From positions 1-5,351 of the forward strand of contig UQZC01000114.1 of assembly GCA_900545505.1 (NCBI GenBank): a stretch of DNA of 5,351 bases, in the 5' to 3' direction. The notes under the pieces are model-generated. The model ran no database searches, was not told the origin of the DNA, and was given only the letters and a program-made list of their open reading frames with translations. The position numbers and the translations under genes were made by a program. This DNA comes from an uncultured Collinsella sp. GTDB taxonomy: Bacteria > Actinomycetota > Coriobacteriia > Coriobacteriales > Coriobacteriaceae. Shown here piece after piece: positions 1 through 5,301 of the stretch (position 1 is its first letter; each line of letters starts with the position of its first letter).

Positions 1-406
1 CGCCGGCACCCAGCAGCTTGCGCATGACCTGTTCGGGGTTAACCGAGCCGTCGCGCGGGGCCAGGGCGGTGATCTTCTTCTGCATCTTGTACTCGTGCAG
101 CTCGTCCTCGAGCTGACGCACGCGAGCGCGGAGCTTTTCGTTCTCGCGCTCGCGCTCCTCGGCACGCTCCTTCATATCGAGGATGCGCACCACGCCGGCA
201 AGGTTGATGCCCTCGTCGGTCAGCTGGTTGATGAGCTCCAGGCGCTCGATATCGGCACGCGAGTACAGACGCGTGTTGCCGCCCGAGCGCTGGGGGTTCA
301 CCAGGCCCTTGGATTCGTAGACGCGCAGAGTCTGCGGATGCATGCCGGTCAGCTCGGCTGCCACGCTGATCATGTACAGCGGTTTGTTCCTATTGTCCTC
401 GGCCAT
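1..406 (-). CDS. hspR: HspR, MerR-family heat-shock repressor (3' end cut by window edge)
   Basis: This is a DNA-binding repressor of the dnaK operon; 135 residues are visible and the C-terminus lies beyond the left edge. Residues about 10-78 form a MerR-type winged helix-turn-helix: the recognition region reads ELTGMHPQTLRVYESKGLV (18-36), followed by the wing motif SGGNTRLYSRADIERL. The GMHPQTLRxYE form, with the wing RSGGNTRLYS, is typical of HspR rather than of metal-sensing MerR proteins. Residues about 79-108 are a very charged E/R/K-rich helix, probably a coiled coil for dimerisation. The ATG at 406 is preceded by an AAAGGGG ribosome site about ten bases upstream. It is the last visible gene of dnaK-grpE-dnaJ-hspR, 72 bases after dnaJ. 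In Streptomyces, HspR represses its own operon with DnaK as co-repressor; that role is inferred here from family and context. A clpB gene often follows, but it would lie outside the window. Confidence 0.93.
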   Translation of the reverse strand, partial: MAEDNRNKPLYMISVAAELTGMHPQTLRVYESKGLVNPQRSGGNTRLYSRADIERLELINQLTDEGINLAGVVRILDMKERAEERERENEKLRARVRQLEDELHEYKMQKKITALAPRDGSVNPEQVMRKLLGAG

Positions 407-478
407 GCTACCTGACCCCTTTCCGTCTCGTTATCGTCCATCATAAGCCCGCGGGCGTGAGCGTGCGCCACGACTGCC

Positions 479-1444
479 CTAGTACGTCGCCTTGTAACGG
501 TTGACCTTCTCGCGGTAGTCGCGCGTGTCGGCCTCACGCAGTTTGGTCATCGCGTCGCGCTCGTCATCGGATAGGTTCGTGGGAACCTGCACCTTGATCT
601 CGACGAGCAGCGCGCCTGTGCGGCCACGGTGCTTAACGTCGGGCGCCCCCATTTCCTTAAAGCGGAACTTCTTGCCCGTCTGGGTACCCGCGGGCACCTT
701 CAGGCGAACCGTCGCACCGCCGGGCGTCGGCACGTCCACCGTGCAGCCGAGCGCCGCCTCATAGACCGAGACCGGCACCTCCATGGTCACGTCGGCACCT
801 TTGCGCTTAAACAGCGGATGCTCCTCCACGTGCGTGGTCACGACCAGGTCGCCGCGCTCGCCGCCGGCAACGCCATACTCGCCGCGACGTTTGTAACGCA
901 GCTTGCCGCCGTCGACCGCACCCGCAGGCACCGAGACCGTAATGGTCTGCTGCTCGCCCGTCGAGGGAATGCGGTAGGTGACCTTGTGCGTCACACCGCG
1001 AAACGCGTCCTCGGCCGTCACATCGACGGTCAGCGACAAGTCGCCGCCCTTGCGCGAACGGCTGCGACCCGCGCCGGCCCCGGCAGTGCCTGCAGCCCCG
1101 GCAAAGCCCGAGCCCCAATCGCTGCCCCAGGCGCCGTTGCCGCTAAAGATGCTGTCGAAGATATCGCCCCAGCCGCTGGTGCCCGCGCCGGCACCATAGC
1201 CGCCGCCATACGCGCCGCCCGCGCCCGGCATGCCGCCAAACATGAGCATCTGGTCGTACTCTTTGCGCTTCTTCTCGTCCGAAAGCGTCTCGTAGGCCTC
1301 GCTGATCTCCTTGAACTTGGCCTCGTCGCCGCCGGCATCGGGGTGATATTTTTGCGCGAGCTTGCGAAACGCGCTCTTGATCTCTTTGTCGGAGGCGCTC
1401 TTGGATACGCCCAGGATGTCATAGAAGGTTTTGCCTGCAGCCAT
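479..1444 (-). CDS. dnaJ: J-domain co-chaperone without zinc finger (DnaJ/CbpA-type, class B)
   Basis: This is an Hsp40 co-chaperone that brings unfolded clients to DnaK and stimulates its ATPase in the cytoplasm. Residues 6-68 are the J domain, with the essential HPD tripeptide at 34-36. Residues 69-130 are a Gly/Ala-rich linker containing a DIFDSIFSG motif (94-102). Residues about 135-210 and 211-290 are the two beta-sandwich client-binding domains, with the conserved stretch YEAALGCTVDVPTPGG (229-243). The four CxxCxGxG zinc repeats of canonical DnaJ are absent: the protein has only one cysteine (C234). At 321 residues it is shorter than class A DnaJ (about 370-380) and nearer CbpA. The start is well supported by a purine-rich AGGAGAGGAG ribosome site five bases upstream. 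It lies 108 bases after grpE, behind a strong hairpin, so it may be expressed below dnaK-grpE or from its own promoter. The symbol reflects operon position; cbpA-like would be equally fair. Confidence 0.95.
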   Translation of the reverse strand: MAAGKTFYDILGVSKSASDKEIKSAFRKLAQKYHPDAGGDEAKFKEISEAYETLSDEKKRKEYDQMLMFGGMPGAGGAYGGGYGAGAGTSGWGDIFDSIFSGNGAWGSDWGSGFAGAAGTAGAGAGRSRSRKGGDLSLTVDVTAEDAFRGVTHKVTYRIPSTGEQQTITVSVPAGAVDGGKLRYKRRGEYGVAGGERGDLVVTTHVEEHPLFKRKGADVTMEVPVSVYEAALGCTVDVPTPGGATVRLKVPAGTQTGKKFRFKEMGAPDVKHRGRTGALLVEIKVQVPTNLSDDERDAMTKLREADTRDYREKVNRYKATY

Positions 1445-1466
1445 CGTAGCTCCTCTCCTGTTACAT

Positions 1467-1488
1467 CCGCCGCCCCTGCGGACGGCGG
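1467..1488 (-). other. Short GC hairpin in the dnaJ leader
   Basis: CCGCCG at 1467-1472 and CGGCGG at 1483-1488 form a six-pair GC stem with a ten-base loop. The stem ends seven bases before the dnaJ ribosome site (1450-1459). It could be a translation-modulating leader structure or simply GC-rich coincidence; nothing shows function. Confidence 0.35.
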
Positions 1489-1517
1489 CTCATGCTGTCA
1501 TATGGCACTAGGTCAGA

Positions 1518-1547
1518 AAGGGCCCCGGGTGTTGCCCCGGGGCCCTT
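1518..1547 (-). terminator. Terminator- or attenuator-like hairpin between grpE and dnaJ
   Basis: AAGGGCCCCGGG (1518-1529) is perfectly complementary to 1536-1547, giving a 12-pair stem, mostly G-C, with a six-base loop. On the transcribed minus strand it begins five bases after the grpE stop codon. The 3' arm runs into TTTCT, so the U tract is short and interrupted. The hairpin should stop or slow RNA polymerase partially, or protect the 3' end of a dnaK-grpE message. Full termination would separate dnaJ-hspR from the heat-shock promoter, and I see no convincing promoter between here and dnaJ, so partial read-through is the more likely reading. Confidence 0.65.
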
Positions 1548-1552
1548 CTCAA

Positions 1553-2395
1553 TTACTCCTCGGTGCTCTCGGCCGTATCGGCCGTAGCATCCTCGGGCGC
1601 CGCTTCGGGCTCCGGTGCGGGGCGCTTCTCGCCACCGTAGGTCACCGTCACCATCGCGGAACGCAGGATGCGATCCGCCATGCGGTAGCCCTTCTGGTAC
1701 ACATCGTTGACGGTCTCGTCGTACTGCGATGCGTCCTCGACGCGACCCACAGCCTGATGCTCGAGCGGATCGAACGCCTCGCCCTTGGGGTCGATGGGCT
1801 CAACGCCCTCATGCGCAAACACGTCGAGCAGCTTGGCATGTACCGCGTCAACGCCATCGACGAACTGCTTAAAGTCGTCGGAAAGCTCTTGACTGCGGGC
1901 ATGGTCGATCGCGCGCTCAATATCGTCGATCACCGGCAACAGCGCGGTGACGAGCTTCTCGGTCGCGCGCTCGCGCTCGGCGATACGCTCATTGGCGGTG
2001 CGGCGACGGAAGTTCTCCCAGTCGGCCTGCAGACGGGCGGTACGCTCGGTGGCGTCCTTTGCCTTGTCCTCGGCGGCCTTCTGAGCCTCTGCCGCAGCAT
2101 CGAGCTCATTGCGCACGTCGGCAAGCTCCTTTTGGGCCTGCTCGAACTTGAGCTTAAAGTCGTTGTCGGCGGCTTCCTCACCGGCGCGGATAGCAGCTTC
2201 CACCATCTCGTCCTCGGTCATCGTCGCCTCCTTGTTGGAATCCTCTACCTGGTTCTCGGCAGCCTCGGCGGCCTCGGCCTCGTTGGCCTCGGTATCGTCG
2301 ACGGCCTCTACGGGAATCTTCACGTCCTTCTCCTCAGAGTCAACGGGGGCGGCGTCAGCGGCAGCCGCCTCCGTGCGGGGCTTTCGGGCGGACAT
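1553..2395 (-). CDS. grpE: GrpE, nucleotide exchange factor for DnaK
   Basis: GrpE releases ADP from DnaK and so resets the chaperone cycle; it acts as a dimer in the cytoplasm. Residues about 78-135 form the long dimerising helix rich in E, K, A and Q, containing the family motif LQADWENFRRR (122-132). Residues 140-195 form the four-helix bundle region. The C-terminal beta domain that contacts DnaK carries the GrpE signature at 208-251, from FDPLEHQAVG to the ILRSAMVTV end. At 280 residues it is longer than usual (about 190-200) because of an acidic, Ala/Glu-rich, probably disordered N-terminal tail (1-75) and an acidic Pro/Glu-rich C-tail (257-280). The start is set by a GAGGA ribosome site nine bases upstream, inside the end of dnaK; only two bases separate the dnaK stop from this ATG, suggesting translational coupling. 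A shorter start at Met59 is possible but has no better support. Confidence 0.97.
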   Translation of the reverse strand: MSARKPRTEAAAADAAPVDSEEKDVKIPVEAVDDTEANEAEAAEAAENQVEDSNKEATMTEDEMVEAAIRAGEEAADNDFKLKFEQAQKELADVRNELDAAAEAQKAAEDKAKDATERTARLQADWENFRRRTANERIAERERATEKLVTALLPVIDDIERAIDHARSQELSDDFKQFVDGVDAVHAKLLDVFAHEGVEPIDPKGEAFDPLEHQAVGRVEDASQYDETVNDVYQKGYRMADRILRSAMVTVTYGGEKRPAPEPEAAPEDATADTAESTEE

Positions 2396-2397
2396 GA

Positions 2398-4290
2398 TTA
2401 TTTGTCCTCGTCGTCCACAACCTCGTAGTCGGCGTCGACAACGTCATCGTCGGCAGGCTGGGCGCCGGCGGCACCGTCGGTCTGCTGCTGAGCGTCGGCG
2501 TAGACAACCTGGGCCAGCTCGTAGGCCACGGACTGCAGGGACTCGCCGGCGGCCTTGATGGCCTCGACGTCAGAGCCCTCGAGCGCCTTCTTGGCGTCGG
2601 CGATAGCGGCCTCGGCCTTGGACTTCACGTCGGCGGAAACCTTGTCACCGAGCTCGTTGAGGGTCTGCTCGGTGGAGTAGCACAGGCTGTCGGTCTGGTT
2701 GCGGACCTCGACCTCTTCCTTCTGCTTCTTGTCCTCCTCGGCATGAGCCTCGGCGTCCTTGACCATGCGATCGACTTCGTCGTCGGAAAGCGCAGTGGAG
2801 CCGGAAATGGTGATCTGCTGCTCCTTGCCGGTGCCCTTGTCCTTAGCGGAGACCTTGACGATACCGTTGGCGTCGATGTCGAAGGTGACCTCGATCTGCG
2901 GCACGCCGCGGCGGGCAGCCGGAATACCGGTCAGCTGGAACTTACCGAGCGACTTGTTGTCGCGGGCAAGCTCGCGCTCGCCCTGGAGCACGTTGATCTC
3001 GACGCTGGTCTGATTGTCGGCAGCGGTGGAGTAGACCTCGGTCTTGGAGGTCGGGATCGTGGTGTTGCGGTCGATCATCTTGGTCATGATGCCGCCCATG
3101 GTCTCGACGCCCAGCGACAGCGGGGTAACGTCGAGCAGCAGGATGCCCTCGACGTCGCCGGTGAGCACGCCGCCCTGGACGGCAGCGCCGTCGGCAACGA
3201 CCTCGTCGGGGTTCACGGACATGTTGGGCTGCTTGCCGGTCATGGTCTTGACGAGCTCCTGGACGGCGGGCATACGGGTGGAGCCGCCGACGAGGATGAC
3301 CTCGGTCAGATCGGAGAGCTTAAGCTTGGCGTCGCGCAGGGCGTTGGTGACAGGCTGCTTGCAGCGCTCGAGCAGGTCGCGGGTGATCTTCTCGAACTCG
3401 GCGCGGGTCAGCGTGTAGTTGAGGTGCAGCGGGCCGGACTGGTTCATGGTGATGAAGGGCAGGTTGATGGTGGTCTGCTGAGCGGCGGAGAGCTCCTTCT
3501 TGGCGTTCTCGGCGGCCTCCTTCAGACGCTGCAGGGCCATGGGGTCCTGACGCAGGTCGACACCGTTCTCCTGCTGGAACTTATCGGCCATCCAATCGAT
3601 GACGCGCTGATCCCAGTCGTCGCCGCCCAGGTGGTTGTCGCCCGAGGTGGACAGAACCTCAAACACGCCGTCGGCGAGGTCGAGGATGGAGACATCGAAG
3701 GTGCCGCCGCCCAGATCGAAGACCAGGATGCGCTGGTCGGTGCCCTGCTTGTCCAGGCCATAGGCAAGAGCAGCAGCGGTCGGCTCGTTGACGATACGCT
3801 TGACGTTGAGGCCGGCGATCTTACCGGCGTCCTTGGTGGCCTGACGCTGGGCGTCGTTGAAGTAGGCCGGGACGGTGATGACGGCGTCGGTAACGGTCTC
3901 GCCCAGATACTTCTCGGCGTCAGCCTTCATCTTCGCGAGCGTCATGGCGCTCACCTGCTCGGCGGTGTAATCCTTGCCCTCGATGTCGACGACGGCACGG
4001 CCACCCTGGCCCTCCTTGACCTCATACGGCACGGTCTTGATCTCGGAGGTGCACTCGGAGTACTTGCGGCCCATGAAGCGCTTGATGGAGAACACGGTGT
4101 TCTTGGGGTTGGTGACAGCCTGGTTCTTAGCGGCCTTACCCACGACGCGGTCGCCGTCGGCACGGAAGCCCACGACGGACGGGGTGGTGCGGTCGCCCTC
4201 GGCGTTCACGATAATGGTCGGAGAACCGCCCTCGAGAACGGCCATTGCGGAGTTAGTAGTACCAAGGTCGATACCAAGAATCTTACTCAT
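2398..4290 (-). CDS. dnaK: DnaK, Hsp70 molecular chaperone
   Basis: This is an ATP-dependent cytoplasmic chaperone for nascent, misfolded and aggregated proteins, working with the J-protein and GrpE encoded downstream. Its 630 residues match full-length DnaK. The ATPase domain (1-383) shows the phosphate-1 loop GIDLGTTNS (6-14), catalytic Lys70, NEPTAAALAYG (168-178), phosphate-2 loop FDLGGGTFDVS (191-201) and adenosine motif ILVGGSTRMPA (332-342). The interdomain linker LLLDVTPLSLG is at 384-394, followed by the substrate-binding beta domain to about 505 and the helical lid. The acidic tail ends in the conserved DDDVVDADYEVVDDEDK. Residues about 77-98 are an insert normally missing from Gram-positive DnaK. 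A GAGAGG ribosome site lies nine bases before the ATG. It is first in the operon, after a leader with GC hairpins, and is expected to be heat-inducible through HspR. Confidence 0.99.
   Translation of the reverse strand: MSKILGIDLGTTNSAMAVLEGGSPTIIVNAEGDRTTPSVVGFRADGDRVVGKAAKNQAVTNPKNTVFSIKRFMGRKYSECTSEIKTVPYEVKEGQGGRAVVDIEGKDYTAEQVSAMTLAKMKADAEKYLGETVTDAVITVPAYFNDAQRQATKDAGKIAGLNVKRIVNEPTAAALAYGLDKQGTDQRILVFDLGGGTFDVSILDLADGVFEVLSTSGDNHLGGDDWDQRVIDWMADKFQQENGVDLRQDPMALQRLKEAAENAKKELSAAQQTTINLPFITMNQSGPLHLNYTLTRAEFEKITRDLLERCKQPVTNALRDAKLKLSDLTEVILVGGSTRMPAVQELVKTMTGKQPNMSVNPDEVVADGAAVQGGVLTGDVEGILLLDVTPLSLGVETMGGIMTKMIDRNTTIPTSKTEVYSTAADNQTSVEINVLQGERELARDNKSLGKFQLTGIPAARRGVPQIEVTFDIDANGIVKVSAKDKGTGKEQQITISGSTALSDDEVDRMVKDAEAHAEEDKKQKEEVEVRNQTDSLCYSTEQTLNELGDKVSADVKSKAEAAIADAKKALEGSDVEAIKAAGESLQSVAYELAQVVYADAQQQTDGAAGAQPADDDVVDADYEVVDDEDK
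2405..2409 (-). promoter_or_regulatory. grpE ribosome binding site inside the dnaK 3' end
   Basis: GAGGA on the minus strand lies nine bases before the grpE ATG and overlaps the codons for the last acidic residues of DnaK. Together with the two-base gap between stop and start it supports the long grpE start and coupled translation of the two genes. Confidence 0.7.
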
Positions 4291-4317
4291 TAGAAATTCC
4301 CTCTCTCTTGTGCGTTC

Positions 4318-4347
4318 GCGCCGCCTCGACGATCTGCCGCGCGGCGC
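4318..4347 (-). promoter_or_regulatory. GC-rich hairpin in the dnaK 5' leader
   Basis: GCGCCGC (4318-4324) pairs perfectly with GCGGCGC (4341-4347), with 16 bases between. An alternative self-complementary segment, GCCGCGCGGC at 4336-4345, overlaps the second arm, so two exclusive folds are possible. The stem ends about 12 bases upstream of the dnaK ribosome site (about 4299-4306). It may affect message stability or translation; a thermosensor role is only speculation because the ribosome site itself is not obviously paired. Confidence 0.4.
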
Positions 4348-4391
4348 TTCGGCTTGTCTTTCAGGATGTAGTGTATCCCCTTATGGGCCGG

Positions 4392-4397
4392 AATATA
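4392..4397 (-). promoter_or_regulatory. Candidate -10 element for dnaK
   Basis: TATATT on the minus strand fits the -10 consensus and lies in the most AT-rich stretch before dnaK, which would give a leader of about 95 bases. No good -35 is found 16-18 bases upstream. A TTGACT at 4408-4413 lies only nine bases before it, and a second AT-rich hexamer, TTATAT, lies further upstream. The promoter is therefore located only approximately. Confidence 0.3.
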
Positions 4398-4399
4398 CA

Positions 4400-4426
4400 A
4401 AATCTAAGTCAATTCATATAAGATTT
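4400..4426. repeat. Inverted repeat AAATCT-N15-AGATTT near the dnaK promoter
   Basis: AAATCT at 4400-4405 and AGATTT at 4421-4426 are perfect inverted copies, centre to centre 21 bases apart, about two helical turns. The pair lies just upstream of and beside the candidate dnaK -10, a sensible place for an operator. The same hexamer recurs at 4488-4493. The arms do not match the known HspR half-site, and short AT-rich repeats arise easily by chance. Confidence 0.35.
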
Positions 4427-4430
4427 CTTA

Positions 4431-4489
4431 TTGCCGAGAGTTTAGGTTCTTAAATGCGCAGGTAGATGCGCTGATTGAGTTCTCGGCAA
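4431..4489. repeat. Perfect 9-base inverted repeat flanking 41 bases upstream of dnaK
   Basis: TTGCCGAGA at 4431-4439 is repeated in inverted orientation as TCTCGGCAA at 4481-4489. Each arm is flanked on its outer side by the AGATTT/AAATCT hexamer (4421-4426 and 4488-4493), so the symmetry extends with a small gap. Between the arms lies ATGCGC twice as a direct repeat (4453-4458 and 4465-4470). This could be a two-site operator, a long-loop hairpin, or a relic of an inserted element. Confidence 0.5.
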
Positions 4490-4563
4490 ATCTATCGAGA
4501 TCTATGTAGAGATGGCTGAGGTTTGCGTCCGGGGGTGCCTGGGGGCCGTCTTGCGGAAAGCTC

Positions 4564-4745
4564 ATCCCGGTTTGAGCGTGGATTCCGGGTCGCAGTTTCC
4601 GTCTGAAGGCTCAACCGGAAACCGTATCCCGCTTTGAGAGCTGATACCGGCTCGCATTTTCCGCTAGCGGGCCTAACCGGAAACTGCAACCCGTTTTTCG
4701 ACAAAATAATAGGATGCGGTTTCCGCAAGCACGCTCAATCGCCCT
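4564..4745. repeat. Three tandem 62-base repeats forming a series of imperfect hairpins
   Basis: Copies start at 4564 (ATCCCG), 4626 (ATCCCG) and 4688 (AACCCG), an exact 62-base period. Copies 1 and 2 agree at 46 of 62 positions without gaps; copy 3 is more diverged, but its GTTTCCG and GCTCAA blocks sit at the same offsets. A trace of an earlier copy is visible as CGGAAAG at 4554. In every unit a CGGAAA block precedes a TTTCCG block, giving potential 48-base hairpins at 4554-4601, 4616-4663 and 4678-4725. The last is the best: 14-base arms (4678-4691 and 4712-4725) with one mismatch and one G-U pair in RNA. It resembles REP/BIME-like intergenic repeats; no coding sense is apparent. Confidence 0.8.
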
Positions 4746-4859
4746 ATATTTCAAGTCACCTTTAGCTAACATTTATGCAGCTCAACGGCCCCACCTGCGC
4801 GTTTTTTAGTAAACCTTGGCATACTCGGCGAACGGTATGAAGATGCCGGCCAGAGGGTA

Positions 4860-4887
4860 TTGCAAACGGTCGCTCCCGTGGTATGTT
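4860..4887 (+). promoter_or_regulatory. Ferredoxin promoter (extended -10)
   Basis: A -35 hexamer TTGCAA (4860-4865) is followed after 16 bases by TATGTT (4882-4887). The -10 is preceded by TG plus one base, an extended -10. Transcription would start near 4894, giving a leader of about 55 bases before the ferredoxin ATG. It is the best sigma-70-type promoter I can find in the intergenic region. Confidence 0.55.
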
Positions 4888-4935
4888 TTTGCCCGAATCA
4901 AACCGGCGCGCATCGCCTGTAGCGTCGGTCAACAG

Positions 4936-4940
4936 AGAGG
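4936..4940 (+). promoter_or_regulatory. Ferredoxin ribosome binding site
   Basis: AGAGG, within a purine-rich run, lies eight bases before the ATG at 4949. It decides the start: the in-frame upstream ATG at 4883 overlaps the -10 element, has no ribosome site, and would add 22 residues not expected in this family. Confidence 0.8.
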
Positions 4941-4948
4941 AAACTACC

Positions 4949-5134
4949 ATGGCTCATCCCGTAATTGATGCCGACGAGTGCATCGCTTGTGGCGTTTGCG
5001 TCGACTCCTGCCCCGCTGGCGTTCTGGAGCTCCAGGACGTCGCTACCGTCGCTGACGAGGACTCCTGCGTCGCCTGTGGCGCTTGCCAGGACGCTTGCCC
5101 CGCTGGCGCGATCACCGAGATCGTCGAGGAGTAA
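4949..5134 (+). CDS. 2[4Fe-4S] ferredoxin, clostridial type
   Basis: This is a small soluble low-potential electron carrier for anaerobic redox enzymes such as pyruvate:ferredoxin oxidoreductase, hydrogenase or Rnf-type complexes; the partner is not shown by the context. The 61-residue acidic protein has two cluster motifs of the form CxxCxxCxxxCP: C11, C14, C17, C21 and C40, C43, C46, C50. By family rule the first three cysteines of each motif plus the fourth of the other bind each cluster. The halves are near copies (CIACGVCVDSCPAG and CVACGACQDACPAG), the classic internal duplication, and the length (about 55-62) is typical. The family allows no other reading. The gene stands alone, transcribed away from dnaK, with its own promoter, ribosome site and strong terminator, consistent with high constitutive expression. 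No specific gene symbol is justified. Confidence 0.96.
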   Translation: MAHPVIDADECIACGVCVDSCPAGVLELQDVATVADEDSCVACGACQDACPAGAITEIVEE

Positions 5135-5175
5135 CAACTCCCCCACTTGCACACTCAAAAGTACACCGTGCACAA

Positions 5176-5213
5176 AAAAGGAGGCTTCCGCATCGCCGCG
5201 GAGGCCTCCTTTT
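5176..5213 (+). terminator. Bidirectional intrinsic terminator after the ferredoxin gene
   Basis: A 16-base arm at 5176-5191 pairs with 5198-5213 at 15 of 16 positions, the exception being a T-G wobble, around a six-base loop (ATCGCC). The GC core GGAGGC/GCCTCC is followed by TTTT on the plus strand; the left flank is a run of six A, so the structure can also end minus-strand transcripts. It starts 41 bases after the ferredoxin stop and separates this gene from whatever begins at the right edge. Confidence 0.92.
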
Positions 5214-5301
5214 GCATATGTGGGCAGCTAATTTGGAGCGGGACCCTTGGCAGTTGCGGTGGAATAGTTCCTGTTTTATGTCTTGGATGCCGATTTGGGG
5301 G

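Larger units (their letters stand above)
4291..4948. other. 658-base divergent intergenic region between dnaK and ferredoxin genes
   Basis: No convincing gene lies here. Short open frames on the minus strand (4492-4728 and 4762-4950) have no family resemblance, no good ribosome site, and cover the repeat array or the ferredoxin promoter. From the dnaK side the region holds the dnaK leader with GC hairpins (about 4291-4350), an AT-rich segment (about 4376-4460) with candidate promoter and inverted repeats, a short IR/direct-repeat zone (4421-4515), a three-copy tandem repeat (4564-4745), then plain sequence to the ferredoxin promoter at 4860. I see no canonical CTTGAGT-N7-ACTCAAG HspR operator and no CIRCE element. 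Confidence 0.8.

Noticed and set aside
95..415. Plus-strand open frame of 106 codons
   Set aside because: It lies opposite hspR, whose minus-strand translation is clearly a MerR-family protein.
629..2428. Long plus-strand open frame of 599 codons opposite grpE and dnaJ
   Set aside because: It is the complement shadow of high-GC genes: no family resemblance, no ribosome site, and it crosses the grpE-dnaJ gap and both coding regions in reverse.
2743..4293. Plus-strand open frame of 516 codons opposite dnaK
   Set aside because: Antisense shadow of dnaK with Gly/Leu/Val/Asp/His-rich low-complexity translation; the minus strand is certain to be coding.
4492..4728. Minus-strand open frame of 78 codons
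   Set aside because: It covers the tandem repeats, has no family resemblance, and its Arg/Pro/Ser-rich composition reflects the repeat sequence.
4564..4745. CRISPR array
   Set aside because: Copies are contiguous 62-base repeats that diverge over their whole length; there are no conserved short repeats separated by unique spacers and no cas genes.
4777..4807. Possible terminator ending in a run of six T
   Set aside because: Only a four-base stem (GCAG/CTGC) precedes the T run, too weak to call, and no gene ends nearby on the plus strand.
4883..4948. In-frame upstream start for ferredoxin
   Set aside because: The ATG at 4883 is part of the probable -10 element, has no ribosome site, and adds a basic 22-residue extension unlike this family.
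4762..4950. Minus-strand open frame of 62 codons
   Set aside because: It overlaps the ferredoxin promoter and leader and has no recognisable features.
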